Of a stretch of DNA of 64,000 nucleotides, positions 1 through 12,222 are shown piece after piece. The notes under the pieces are model-generated. The model saw only the letters and a list, made by a program, of their open reading frames with translations, did not search any database and had not been told where the DNA came from. The position numbers and the translations under genes are program-made. The stretch is from Morchella semilibera (Eukaryota; Ascomycota; Pezizomycetes; Pezizales; Morchellaceae). The stretch is from positions 682,001 to 746,000 of the forward strand of contig WBVU01000005.1 of the NCBI GenBank assembly GCA_009192285.1, given 5' to 3'. Each line of letters begins with the position of its first letter. Position 1 is the first letter of the stretch.

Positions 1-2
1 GC

Positions 3-3000
3 CCTCATAGCACAACCGGGCTTTGGTTCGTTCAGGAGAATGGTGTACAGACATGGTTGGATGTGGCAGACAAGTCAAAGAGATTCTTATGGTTAACTGG
101 TATTCCTGGAGCCGGTAAGTGCTGACTTTCCACCCACCTCTCTCTTGTACGTAAGGGTATGCAAGGGTATTGTTCCCATACCAATACCCGCCAGTGGAGT
201 CAAAACCATTGATACAAGGGCCTAGCGCCTCTAAACCGGCATGGCAACCCTAGGCCTGCATGGCGGCGTAGGCAGTCGTTCCTCTCGCTGGATCTGTGTC
301 CGCACATGTATCAATTCACTAATACAACCCACTTGATAGGCAAGACATTCTTATCAGCTTCGTTCTTGAGACATACGCAATCAACTTACGGCAAAAACGC
401 GCCTATAGCCTACGCGTTTCTCAGACATGATAGTGATAACACCTTCGCAATGATAATGCTGACACTTATCTCTCAACTACTCCACCACAACCTGCAGCAA
501 TTATCTTACTTTGACGAAATACGTGAATCGAAAACCCACCCTCCAAGCTCCCAGGAAGAGGTTCAAGAGATGTTCAAATTTGTACTTGGAAATATTGGTG
601 TTTCTTACATCTTTATAGATGGCTTAGACGAAATTGACATCGACAAGAGGAAAATGGTACTCGATACGCTATGTCATCTTTTAACGGCAGCGGAAAATCT
701 CAAGATATTTCTCAGCAGCAGACATGAGGTGGATATATCAACATCCTTGACAGACTTTGATAAACACATTCATCGGGTTGATCTAGCGGGGAAAAACCAG
801 CAGGACATCAAAACATATATTGCGGAGGAGGGCAAAGAGATTTTTACCAGATTTAGCCTGGACGATGAAACGCGACAGCAAACCCAAGATATCCTCGATG
901 AAGTGTGCGACAAGGCCGAAGGTGGGTAATCTCCGCCTCTACGGTACTACTATTGCTTACCAGGTGTAGGTATGTTTTTATGGGCTCGCTTGGTCATTAT
1001 CGACCTGAAAGGCCAGGTTGATTTTGAGGGGCTTGAAGATGCGGCCCGCCAATTACCAGTTGGGCTCGAAGCAGCGTTAGTATTGGCATATCACCGAAAA
1101 ACAGTCCTATGTCTGGCTAACTCGTGTTTGAATCTCGTTTTTATTCAGGTATGGGCGAATTTTAAACCGCATAAAGGAGAAATTATCTCAGAATGAACGA
1201 GATCTTGCAAGAAGAGTCTTAGGGTGGGTTATGTGTAGTACAAGACCTTTAAGTTTGAATGAACTTAAGCAAGCTATGGCAATCCGTGAAGGGGATAGTT
1301 GCATAAACAAGCGGAGGATAATATTGAGACGGTTGGATGAGCTTTGCGGGCCCGTCATAGAGATTGATGCAGAGGATAACATCCACTTTGTTCATTTTAC
1401 GGCGAAGGAGTAAGTTTTAGATATCTATTTCTAGTTATAAGTGGCTAATGTGGTGCGCTTCAAAGATACCTCACGAGCACCTATGGCGGAAGCTTTATAC
1501 GTCACTCGGAAGCTCATCAAGATATTGCGATTACCTGCATCAGATACCTGTCATTTTCCTGCTTTGATATAAACACTACAGATGACAAGGTTAAAGCGGA
1601 TGTACTATCGGGAGAGTATTGCCTCCACCTATATGCTGAAAGAAATTGGATGTATCATGTCAAGCATGCAATAGAGTTAGACCATGATGATAGCTGGACT
1701 AAGTCATTTGCTTCCTTATTGGCCGAGTTTGTACACCTTAGGTTGGACGAAGATTTACCCCAGGTCGCGAATCAAGATGTTCCCTCCGAATGGCGCTTCT
1801 TGGAACGTCTTAACTCCTCGCCAAATGTGCAGAGACATCTCATTAATTACTGTATATTCAATTCCGGAGAAGGTTTATCTAAAGGAATTTCATGTAAGTC
1901 GACCCCATTCATTTCTAGATATATATGTATAAATCTCGTTCTATGTCTTATACTATTTTACTAGTCGACCCCCTTACACTACAAAGATCGACGCAAAGGT
2001 TTAGACAGCATCTTGAAGATATCTTCACTTCCTTTTCGATGTCAAATCATCAGGACCAGCTTCAAAGTATCCACAGAAACTATGGTGGAAACATATTCAA
2101 GTGTTCTCGAGTACAATGCTTACATTATGTCAATGGATTTGACACCCGCAACAAAAGAGACGAGCATTTGAATACCCACACTCGACCCTTCCCATGCAAC
2201 GTCCAAGGGTGCGATTTTGTCTCGTTTGGTTTTGCGACTACGGGGGCCCTTAAAGCCCATCTTCAGCGGTATCACCAAACTCATGTTTCCGATGTCGATA
2301 CACACACTCGAGGCCATTCTAGCCTGGGTACTTATCCGCCCTTAGCAAAACTGGACCTCGAAATGCTCTTATTCGACTCAATAAGTACTGGGAATGTGTC
2401 AAAGGTCAAGAGCGTGCTGGAACTTGATCTCGACTTGAATTCTGGTAGCTTCAACGACAACGGCGAATCTTTCTTACATTACGCACTCGCGGCAGGGCAC
2501 AAAGATATATTTCAGCTACTTTTGGAGAAAGGAGCTTCTGCAAATACCCTGGATAGGGGGCAAACAACGACTATTCTCAACTCCGCAATCTCTAAAGGAT
2601 CAACAGAATATGTTGAGCTATTATTGGAATGGGGGGCTAGCGTTAATAGATTAGGGGAGTGGGTAGATGGGGATACTAAAGTGAACGATATTCGTGCGCC
2701 TCTAATAGTAGCGGTTCAATGCAGCCAGAAGGAGTCAGTTCGACTCCTCCTCGAACACGGAGCGGATATCAACTCAACAGATGGGGTTGGAACTGCAGCT
2801 CTCATACAGGCCGTCAGCAACTCCCCAGGGTCTCCAGATATAATCAAGATACTACTAGAGCAGGGGGTAAGCGCAAACACTGTATCACCGGACGGTACTC
2901 CGGCTTTGATACTGGCGGTTAAACAAAAGCAGAAGGAGTCAATTCGACTTCTCCTCGAACACGGAGCGGATGCCGACTCAACAGACCGGGCTGGAATTAC

Positions 3001-5605
3001 GGCTCTCGTGCAGGCCTTCGGCAACTACCCAGAAACCCCAGATATCACCAAGATACTGCTAGAACAGGGGGTAAGCGCTAACAATGTATCGCTGAACGGT
3101 ACTCCGGCTTTGATACTAGCGGTTGGACTCAAGCGGAAGGAGTCAGTTCGACTCCTCCTCGAACACGGAGCGGATGTCAACTCAATAGATCGGGTTGGAA
3201 TTGCAGCTCTCATACAGGCCGTCAACAACCCCTCAGAATCTCCAGATATCATCAAGATTCTGCTAGAGCAGGGGGCAAGCGCAAACACCCTATCGCCGGA
3301 CGGTACCCCGGCTTTGGGGCTGGCGGTTGAACGCAACCGGAGAGAGTCAGTTCAACTCCTCCTAGAACACGGAGCGGATGTCAACAATGGGGTTGGAGCT
3401 GCAGCTCTCATGCAGGCCGTCAGCAACTCCCCGGAATCTCCAGATATCATCAAGATACTGCTAGAGCAGGGGGTAAGCGCAAACACTGTATCGCCGGACG
3501 GTACTCCGGCTTTGAGACTGGCGGTTAAACGCAACCAGAATGAGTCAGTTCGACTCCTCCTCGAGCACGGAGCGGATGTCAGCTCAACAAATGGGGTTGG
3601 AACTGCAGCTCTCATACAGGCCGTCAGCAACTCCCCGGAATCTCCAGATATCATCAAGATACTGCTAGAGCAGGGGGTAAGCGCAAACACTGTATCGCCG
3701 GACGGTACTCCGGCTTTGATACTGGCGGTTAAACACAACCAGAAGGAGTCAATTCGACTCCTCCTAGAACACGGAGCGGATGTCAGCTCAACGAATGGGG
3801 TTGGAACCGCAGCTCTCATACAGGCCGTCAGCAACCGCCCGGAATCCCCAGATATCATCAAGATACTGCTAGAGCAGGGGGTAAGCGCAAACACTGTATC
3901 GCCGGGTGGTACTCCGGCTTTGATACTAGCGGTTAGACTCAAGCGGAAGGAGTCAGTTCGACTCCTCCTCGAACACGGAGCGGATGTCAACAATGGGGTT
4001 GGAACTGCAGCTCTCATACAGGCCGTCAGCAGCTACCCAGAATCTCCAGATATCATCAAGATACTGCTAGAGCAGGGGGTAAGCGCAAACACTGTATCGC
4101 CGGGCGGTACTCCGGCTTTGATATTGGCGGTTGAACATAACCAGAAGGAGTCAGTTCGACTCCTCCTGGAACACGGAGCGGATGTTAGCTCAACGAATGG
4201 GGTTGGAACTGCAGCACTCATACAGGCCGTCAGCAACTCCCCGGAATCTCCAGCTATTATCAAGACACTGCTAGAGCAGGGGGTAAGTGCAAACACTGTA
4301 TCGCCGGACGGTACTCCGGCTTTGATACTGGCGGTTAAACACAAGCGGAAGGAGTCAGTTCGACTGCTCCTCGAGCACGGAGCGGACGACGACTCAATAA
4401 ATGGGGTTGGGACTGCAGCTCTCGTACAGGCCATCAGCAACTACCCGATATCTCCAGATATCATCAAGATACTGTTAGAGCAGGGGATAAGCGCAAACAG
4501 CGTATGGCTGGACGGTAGGCCGGTTGCTCTACAAGCACTCTGGCGCGGCTCCGCACTAGTAGCTCGACAACTCCTTGAAAAAGGAGAGTACACCGATGCC
4601 CTCTGGAAAGATAACCGTGACGAAGCTGCGGTCGCGGCTGCGAAGATGTACTCCGAGGGGAAGTTGCCGATAATGAAGCTTCTAATATCGAAATATGGCG
4701 TTAATCCGAATACAAAGAATTCTGTAGGGGATCCAATCCTGGTTATCATGGTGTCTTCCTCGCAGGGTTGGTGCCCAGGAACAGCCGACTTTCTTATTTT
4801 GGGGGGAGCGGAGAGGGACCCGGACTTCAATGGTAGGCGCCTAAGTATCCTATAATTCAAATTCAGATACATACATGCATCTTCATTCAAACCCTTTTAG
4901 ACTAGGGAAAGTACCGCTAACCCACAAGATAGCGAGTTCAATTCCAACCAGGATAGAGGTAAGGACCGGTATGTAGTACATCCTCGTTAGCCTTACAACC
5001 GCGACCCAGGCATACATATAAATATGTACCTAAGCACTATTAAACTGCAGAAGCCGGCGCTAATCAAATACCTAACGGATATAGATGCACTGTTCGGAGC
5101 AATATATGTTGGAATGATAAAATTGGTTAAAGGTCTTATTAGGAGCAAAGTACGTCTCAACTCCCGAGACCCCGAGACAGGAGTGAGACCGGTTATGGCG
5201 GCCCTACTCAGCCCCCATTATGAATACGAGATTCTTGAAATGCTCTTGAACGCTGGGGCAGATGTCAACCACATTGACAAGAAAACCGGGTCGGGATCGG
5301 CAATCCTCGTTGCAGCGCAAAGGATTACGGCAGATTCCGGGGGTGATGCGCTGGAGCTTCTTTTGGGGCATGGTGCAAGGATCGACATGGTACTGGACAG
5401 GGAGGGGCAGACGGCATTGCACAGAGTGGCGGAAAAGAAAAATATATTCGCCGCTAGAGCTCTGCTGGAGCATGGAGCTCGTGCTGATATACCTGATAAG
5501 AAGGGAAAAACAGCACTGACAATTTGGCCAGAGCTTTTTAATCAAACAATAGATTCAACGGGCGAATCACAATCGAGTGTACCGGTGCCGATGGATGAGG
5601 TGTAG
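3..5605 (+). CDS. NACHT / C2H2 zinc-finger / ankyrin NLR-like receptor, 5' partial
   Basis: A large STAND/NLR-type receptor that enters from the left edge. Six introns fit: 115-339, 922-969, 1076-1148, 1410-1465, 1894-1964 and, less surely, 4833-5009. Together they leave one frame of about 1,650 codons. Seen: Walker A GIPGAGKT (residues about 33-40 of the visible part, split by intron 1), Walker B IFIDGLDE (about 128-135), sensor-like LSSRHE, two C2H2 fingers (about 543-602; CSRVQC...HLNTH and CNVQGC...HLQRYH), then many ankyrin repeats to the C-terminus. Known: fungal NACHT-ankyrin proteins are cytosolic sensors linked to non-self recognition and regulated cell death. The expected N-terminal effector domain lies outside the window. 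If intron 6 is kept, the protein ends at 4855 and loses the last ankyrins. No break is visible, so the gene looks functional. The ligand is unknown. Confidence 0.85.
2698..4505 (+). repeat. Nine tandem two-ankyrin modules, about 198-204 bp each
   Basis: Within the NLR coding region the unit ES-V/I-RLLLEHGAD ... PDIIKILLEQG-SAN ... GTPAL-LAV recurs nine times. The period is 204 bp, or 198 bp where two codons are missing. Copies 4-8 are almost identical in DNA. Differences concentrate in the four or five residues after LAV (KQKQK, GLKRK, ERNRR, KRNQN, KHNQK, RLKRK, EHNQK, KHKRK) and around the N-x-P-x-x-P turn, while the helix cores hardly vary. Long open frames on the opposite strand here are by-products of the repeated codon pattern. 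Confidence 0.92.
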
Positions 5606-6793
5606 GTATCAATCGAGGGCATGTGTATCTCGCGCTGTTGGGTTTGTTTGGGTAAAAGGAGTGTGCTTGGTTACCGTTCTTTCTTTATTTTTGTCTGGGC
5701 TTGGTGGAGATGATGGGCTATCTTCTTCTTGACTTCTTTTCTTTACTTTTCATTCGATTTCTTCTCTTTTTATCTTGAGGATGGGGGTTCTTAAATCATT
5801 TGTTGGGGACCTGGGAACTTTCGTTTTCTATGTGAAACATTTGTCATACCTCGCAATGATTGGTAAGTCGATCCGGTTTACTAACCACTTCCTCCTACCA
5901 TCGAAGATACATTGCATAGTCGTATTAACTGAGGTTGGGCTAATAATTTGCTAGTCGATCATTTCATCATAACTCTTTTCATTCACTTGTCTTTATCTAT
6001 CATTCATACTCGCTTAAAGTAAATCACATCCGTCCCCACCTGGCATCCCGTACCTGATCATGAGTTTGGTATCTAAAGATCAGAGTTAGAACCGATTGCG
6101 AGACGACGGCGAAGATTTATAATGATGGTGTCCGGTGGTAGTCTACAGAGTTATTTGATTTTACAGTGCTTTTTCTATATAGCGGCGGTGGTGGTGGGGC
6201 CTAGGTTTTTCCTTTGCTTATACTAAGTTATGTTTTATCGCTTTTTATTTTTTGAATCATTTCAATTTTAAGATACAACCCGAACCTCGTAGGCGGCAAC
6301 AGCAGACGGCGACCCGGAGACAACCATAGTCCTGTACTTACCGACTGAGCCAGTTGATAAATGGTCTCTCCGGCAGCGACCCGGTGGGCTGCGGTGTACT
6401 ATAGAATATAAAGACATTTGCAAACCTAAGCTCATCAATTAGGACACCCCCCCTAATCCCAGTGCCGGAAGAACCTCGCCCAGGGTAATGGCCTATCCGC
6501 CCGACCGATCTGCCCGCACCGGCTGGAAGGAAACGAGGAGTTCACAAAGGCAGATAAGGCTTATAGTTTGAATTCGCCTTGTCATTAGACCCACTCTCAG
6601 TGAGGCTGAACCCCGGGGTTGACAACCTTTGGCATGCAGTGTCGGAACCCTGCTGAATGGGTGGGCTTGGCAGTGTTTGCGCAGAGCCTCAAGTCTTACC
6701 CCGCAACGTAACCCCGCACTTGGAGCTTCTATGTGTTCGGTAACCGCCATCGCCCCAACGCAACGACCTTCGGCGTTTTGTTCCGGCCACAAC
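5606..6793. other. Intergenic, NLR 3' flank
   Basis: This stretch starts with a T-rich segment that probably holds the NLR 3' untranslated region and polyadenylation site. It then becomes mixed-composition DNA with a short GGTGGTGGTGGGG tract near 6190. Open frames are short and show no recognisable protein. Confidence 0.5.
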
Positions 6794-7185
6794 TAGGAGT
6801 TCGTACCCAGCTCTCCTGGAGCGTTATTGCTCCGGCTCTTGGTGACTTCCCTCTGCGCGAGTATTGGGGAGCTACTGTCAGGGTCGGAGGCCTGTCGGAG
6901 GCCTGTCGGAGGGCTGTGGGAGAGCTATGGAAGGGCTCGGAGGACCGTCGGAGGGCTGTCGGAGCTGAGTTTACATACGAAAGGTCCTTTTTAGCTTCCA
7001 GCGGAGGCCCCTAGCCCCCGGCTGCCTTCATTTGACTCTCCGATCGCGATACGAACATGAAGTATTTCTAGCTTCCCCGGGCTTCTTTTGGGTCACCAAC
7101 ATAATCAATGGAGAATGTTGGAAAGTTAATACTCCAGACCCTACGGTGAGCAGCAAGCTACTCGTGGAGGACGGGTACGAGACTA
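6794..7185. mobile_element. TIR element H, copy 1 (non-autonomous, 392 bp)
   Basis: The left end TAGGAGTTCGTACCCAG and the right end GGGTACGAGACTA form an imperfect terminal inverted repeat. The body resembles copy 2 at 10202-10608: GTCGGAGGGCTG runs, the TTCATTT-GG-TC-CCGA motif, and CTCCAGACCCTACGGTGAGCAGCA near the right end. No coding capacity is visible. The flanks GGCCACAAC and GAGGTAAGG do not match, so any target duplication has been lost or the ends are slightly misplaced. Confidence 0.65.
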
Positions 7186-8205
7186 GAGGTAAGGCTCACT
7201 CTTCGCCGGGAGCGGATGGGTGTCCGAATAACTCGTGCATAGCCTGTCCCCCATTTCCCCCCTACCCTATTTCTCCACTAATTATTGATCTAGGGCGGAA
7301 CAAGGTTTCGGAAATATCGTCTACGAGCTTCATAGTTTTTGCGGTGTTGCCTCTCTCGTCGTTGTTTGCACGGGAAAATACAACCTAGTCCTAACTCTTG
7401 TACAGGCTTCCCGCGCAGTTATTCCTTACTCCAAGAATAGCTCTCCCGGGCCCACCCTCTCGGAGGCATGCCAATACCCGCCGGTGGTAGGTAGGGAATT
7501 TATATAACCAGACAGCTTCTACCAAGCCTAGCCAGACCTTAGCCAACAATTCCGGGGCCGGATACCCGGGGGAAACAGCTGGCTCATCTCGCACTTGAAA
7601 GAGCACGGAAGTCGCAACGCCATTAATACACCGTTGTATATATCTTCATCCCGGGCTGGCGAGCGTTGACATTACGGTGAGATTTTCTGGGTTGGAAGTT
7701 ACAACTACAAACTGTTTTGCGTTCTATTCTATCCTATGGGTTTATGTAATATAGTCTTATGATGGTTGCGCTACTTAATACATCATGAAAAAAGTTGTCA
7801 GTGATAACCACGATCGAGACGGAGCCACATAGCGATAAACCCTCTTCGTGTTTCAAACGGAAATAGTTCTCAGGGTTATGCTGAAGTATGATGTTGTGGA
7901 GGTATATTCCTGGGGCATAGTATCTACAAACATTTTCAAATAAACGGCAGTCTAAAGTATCAAACAGGGAGCAGTATAACTACTTAGGTTCAATGGTGGG
8001 GGAATTTCCGCGCTTACGCTAGTTATTGTCTTAGGTTTTGTAATACTAGCTCATTGATGAAAGACGAGTGATATATCATGATCCATGCGGTTGGCCTTTT
8101 TTTTTCATTTTTATTTTTTTCTCATTAGTTTAGGAAGTAGAGATACGGGAAAGGAGAAAGGGGCGAAGTAGAAAACAAAGAAGGGAGGCTACGAGAGAGT
8201 GGGAG
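7186..8205. other. Intergenic, no gene seen
   Basis: Mixed DNA with short chance frames only. A 17-base motif near 7472 (CCAATACCCGCCGGTGG) also occurs with one change inside NLR intron 1 near 181, which suggests a dispersed repeat. A T-rich tract lies at 8096-8130. Confidence 0.45.
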
Positions 8206-9105
8206 GTGAAGCAGAGGAATAAATTGCGGAGACGCCTGCGCGCGAAGCTTATAAACTACAACTCTAAGCAACTACCACCGCCACCATACATTCCCGTAAC
8301 TGACGTGCTTGGCCGGTGTCGGGCTACGCTGACTACGTTGGCCCTCGGGCAGATAGCCGGGATTGGCAACCGACGGATCCTGTCGTGCTGCGGGAAAGAG
8401 GTGGCGCGGTTGGTTGAACGTTGCCCGCCCCCCGAGGACCTGTCTGTCCATGAAGGTGGGACTTGGTGATATTGTGAGTAATCCTTCTAATCATGAAAGT
8501 ATATAGTATATGGAATAAGATTGACACTCACCTAAAAAAATCGAGGTTGCGCCATGCTTGGCTGGACTCCCCCGCCTACCCCACCTGGCCCTGAAAGTTG
8601 TCCATGACAGCCCCTACCGAGCACCCCGCTAGTATCCTTGCCTAACATCTCCCACCAAGCTCCATCCCGCTGTGGTCCATGGTTCCGCCCCCCAGGATGG
8701 CTACTGGGCGCCCGCGCCCCCCACCGCCACCACGCCGCCCGAGAGGACCAACCCCACCTCCTCGCCGCAGGGCTAGTCTGGCGTGAGACCCACCCACCTC
8801 GACATTGTCAGCGCCAACACGGGTTCTTCCGCCGCAACCCCCTGAATTGGTACGAGATGCGTCGTGGCACCCCCGAGGACAGGAGGCCCGCGGTCCGGGA
8901 AAGCCCCCGGGGCAGAGGTATGAGTGGGGCGGCAGCGGGTTTGTGGTCGTGTGCGCGGATCGGTTCAGGGCGGGGGAGACGTTTGTGCCCGCTTCGTGGT
9001 GCACTTTGTGGGGGCAGTAGTCTAGTACGCATCCGGTTGGCGGATATGCGGGGTCAGCGGAGCAAGAACTTGGTTAGGGTTCTTTGTGATAGGTAGTCCC
9101 AATAA
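8206..9105 (+). other. GC-rich stretch with short unrecognised ORFs
   Basis: Two plus-strand frames (8206-8469, 87 codons; 8638-9096, 152 codons) and a shorter one (8805-9020) occur in GC-rich DNA. The end of the 8805 frame (WGGSGFVVVCADRFRAGE) looks protein-like, but I recognise no family. Competing frames overlap on both strands. This may be a degraded gene or chance open frames in GC-rich sequence. Confidence 0.3.
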
Positions 9106-9299
9106 ATCTCACCGCTGTAATAACGAGTCCTTGTTTATGTGAAACTCACGACTGAAAGCCGCTTTTTTGCTGCAGTGAGCAGGATGCCAGGCTACTGATA
9201 TTGGGGAGTTTAACAAATCTCTTACCTGACACGGGCTGAAACACATGCGACAATGTTCAGGAGGGATTATCCTACACTGACTCCCTCCGAGCGTGATAT

Positions 9300-9910
9300 C
9301 TACGGCGATACAAGATGGTGAAATAGGTTGGGGGGGTGAGTGGCGGTGAGAGGTTGGGAGCGGTAGTGATAGTGGGCGGAGTGGAAAGCGGTGGAAGTGG
9401 CAGGCTGTTTGGAAGTTAATGGAGGAGTAGAAGGCAGAGAAGTGTACCGCGGTGGGAGATCTGGAGAGGTTAACAGAGGTAGAGGTTCGGGAGAGTTGTG
9501 GTGGTGATTTAATGTTGAGCTTATAGATGAGGATACGGGGGGCTGAGCGGCTCGAGGTAGGGCTGAGTGGGTGGAGTGCGGATGACGGTGGATGAGGTGG
9601 AAGCGGAGTTTGATGGGTAGATGTGGTGGTGGCGGGGGATGGAGGTGGTGAAGGAGATGGGGGTGTTGAGGTTGGGGTAATTGAGGAGGTGGAGGTGGTT
9701 GAGGAGATGGGAGGACGGTTGAGGACGCGGAGGGGTTGAGGAGCTGCAAGCTTTAGAGTATTTGGGGAATGGTGGAGATGGCATAGTTTGGAGGATCCAG
9801 TGGTGGAGGTGGCAGAGGATGTAGAGGTTGGTGGCGGGGGCGGAAGGGTGTCAGGAGGCGGAAGGTAGAAGCAGGCGGAAGTGGAAGCAGGCGGGGGGGG
9901 GGGTACAGGG
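9300..9910 (+). repeat. Purine-rich, G-rich low-complexity tract
   Basis: About 600 bases in which GGTGG, GGAGGTGG and GAGG units dominate the plus strand, ending in a run of ten G near 9892-9901. The minus strand reads open for 271 codons (9109-9924) only because the complement is Pro/Ser/Thr/His codons. No domain is visible, so I do not call it a gene. The G-runs could form quadruplexes. Confidence 0.6.
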
Positions 9911-10201
9911 ACGAACAACTTCAATGGAGGCGGTGTCCATTGTCACTTGTTTCTTTATGAAGAATAAATACAGTCGGATAGCAGAATTTTTCACTCCTAA
10001 TAACTTCAAGTTTTCCCTTAATTCGTTGGGCTTACACCGGAGAATCCCTGCTGCAGCACAAAGCGGGGTAACAAGCCGGATCCAACCCCGCTCATGCAGG
10101 TACACGGCGCTTTATCGATAAGATATCCCTGCACCGCCCACACAGCGCCCAAGAGCCTCATCGCCAGTTCCCTGATCCCACACACCAGAGACGGCACTGT
10201 A

Positions 10202-10608
10202 TAGGCTCGTACCCAGCCCTCCTACCGGAGGGGCTGTAGCATTATCGTTCCGACCTTTGGTGAGATCTTTTTGTGGGAGCATTGGGGGCTCTCCGACTGT
10301 CGGAGGGCTGTCGGAGGGCTGTTTACATACCAAAATAAGGGTTTTTTTGGCCCCCGGCGGGCATCATTTAGGTCTCCGACGGGAAAATTAGCTTTTTTTA
10401 GCCTCTGTTTGACTTTCCGACATGGGAACTAACCACATTTAGCACTGTCGGACTTCATTTGGGTCACCGACATACCAGGTTGGGAGTGTCGGGCTTCATT
10501 TGGGTCTCCGACACAGTAAATCATATTTTTGTCGGAAGGTTGATGCTCCAGACTAGACCCTACGGTGAGCAGCATGCTAGCTGCTGGTAGGGGATGGATA
10601 CGAGACTA
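10202..10608. mobile_element. TIR element H, copy 2 (407 bp)
   Basis: It begins TAGGCTCGTACCCAG and ends GGATACGAGACTA, an imperfect inverted repeat. The flanks GGCACTGTA (10193-10201) and GGCACTGTG (10609-10617) are a 9-bp target duplication with one mismatch. The body holds about four copies of a mini-hairpin motif, TGTCGG...CATTTGGGTC...CCGACA, at roughly 10357-10515. No coding frame is visible. The 9-bp duplication best fits Mutator-like elements. Confidence 0.75.
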
Positions 10609-11864
10609 GGCACTGTGATATATTAATCATATATTGTGTCGTCGATTGCGACCCATTCTCCGACTCATTTAACAGTTGTATGTAGCTATACGGCAGAGCT
10701 CCTACAAGGGGTTCGGCGCTTCCCATTCTCTCTCCGGAGAGTGTCCCGGGGGGGGGGGGGCTCGACACTCTCCATTTCCCATGTCAGGGCATGAAATGTG
10801 GTATCGGTCTCTGAAATATGATATTGGGCTCTAAATCTATAGTATCGAAGTCCGCGGTGTGGGTTAGGGGCCGAAATATGATATCGGGGTAAAAATTAAC
10901 TTTACTCTTCATGGTCGGAGGTGCGGGATGTGATGTAGAAGACCGAGTTGTGACACCGGGTCAGAATAAACATTAAATTTCGTGTCGGAGGCTAAAAAAA
11001 CCTTAATTCTCTATTTTCTATGCCCTCTAACAGCCCCCGACCTCCGCCAGTAGCCTTTCCGACATGCATCCGAGTTAGGGCCCCGTCAAATATACAAGAG
11101 GAAGATACAGGGAGTAAGACGGTTATAAACCGGTTATAAACTCAGTTCCAATTGAAAGGGAGTTAGATACTGTGGCAGGGTTAGGGTTATTAAGCAATAG
11201 CACAGGAGGGCACACCCGCAGACAAAAGATACACCCGTATTTTCGGCTTATGTGATCCGGAATATCGTGTAGTCATAAACACCAGTTTCCAACAGCTTGA
11301 GTATTTTGCCCTGTTTTAAACAAGGTCTCCAGTATCTCACGGGACCCTGATCCGCGGATCCGAGTGCTGCCAATACCTCCGCAAAGGCCTCACTAGGACT
11401 CGGAACAATAGAGCCCCAGCCCCCTGGTAGGAGCCTGGATACGAGCGCCCGCGGCTGGAAAAAACAGTGTACGCTACTGACGGTGTTTATGTTAGCGCCA
11501 AGTCTCTACAGCAGTAAGCAAAAGGTCATAGAATGCAATTGAGGCATTCAACCGCAAATCTTTCCAGCCGCATTCAATGCCTTTTTACTTACCGCTGCAC
11601 TTGTTTGTGGGAAATATGGGCAAAAACTGCTAAGAAAATTAGCATATTTCTAAACATAAACCTAAGCATATGCTATTAATGGGGTATACATCGCTAAAGG
11701 TAGAAACGGCATGCAATATCAACGAGTCTACTTTAGGTCGCTATTTGAAAACCTCCGGACAGAAAACACTTGAAGAGTTACATCAGGAATGTCAAATATT
11801 GACAGTAACGGAAGAGAGGGCTTTGACTTGACGGCTTCAACATACCCACAAATAGGGAGACACT
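10609..11864. other. Intergenic with short repeat motifs
   Basis: The motif GAAATATGATATCGG recurs in diverged form three or four times at about 10795-10890. A ten-G run lies near 10750. At 11423-11447 there is an isolated match to the right end of element H (CCCCTGGTAGGAGCCTGGATACGAG type), probably a decayed fragment. No gene is seen. Confidence 0.45.
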
Positions 11865-12222
11865 TAGTCTCGTTCCCAGACCTAACTGGTTTGTGATTGA
11901 AATTACAGGGGTATTATTTTCACAAACCGGAACGGTCTGGTGTGCTTACCCAAAAGGTTTGTACCAGTCCTTTTTTTTGCCCGGTTGCTATGCCAAAAGT
12001 CCGGTTTCTATGCCAAAGAGCCCCCCAAAACTCCGGATTCTGCACCAAAAAAGTCCCGTCGCCCTCCAAAATCGCCGGTTACTGTGCCAAAAACTCCGGA
12101 TTCTCTACCAAATCATTTAGAAACCCGAAAGGTTATTGCTCCAGACCCTACTGTGATGAACCTAAATTATACAACAACCACCACCACCACTAACATCACC
12201 GTATGGGCTGGGAACGAGACTA
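11865..12222. mobile_element. TIR element H, copy 3 (358 bp), perfect TIR and TSD
   Basis: The ends TAGTCTCGTTCCCAG (11865-11879) and CTGGGAACGAGACTA (12208-12222) are a perfect 15-bp inverted repeat. They are flanked by a perfect 9-bp target duplication, GGAGACACT (11856-11864 and 12223-12231). The interior differs from copies 1 and 2 and has CTCCGGATTCT / CCAAAA repeats and no gene. The CTCCAGACCCTAC motif near the right end ties it to the same family. It looks like the youngest copy. Confidence 0.85.

Noticed and set aside
2716-4440. Long minus-strand open frames through the ankyrin repeats (102-221 codons)
   Set aside because: They are antisense shadows of the repeated codon pattern; the plus strand gives a clear ankyrin consensus.
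9109-9924. 271-codon minus-strand ORF rich in Pro, Ser, Thr and His
   Set aside because: It is the complement of a purine-rich low-complexity tract with no domain, start context or intron structure.
10202-10608. hAT-type MITE based on an 8-bp duplication
   Set aside because: Copy 3 of the family shows a perfect 9-bp duplication and copy 2 fits 9 bp with one mismatch, so 9 bp is the better reading.
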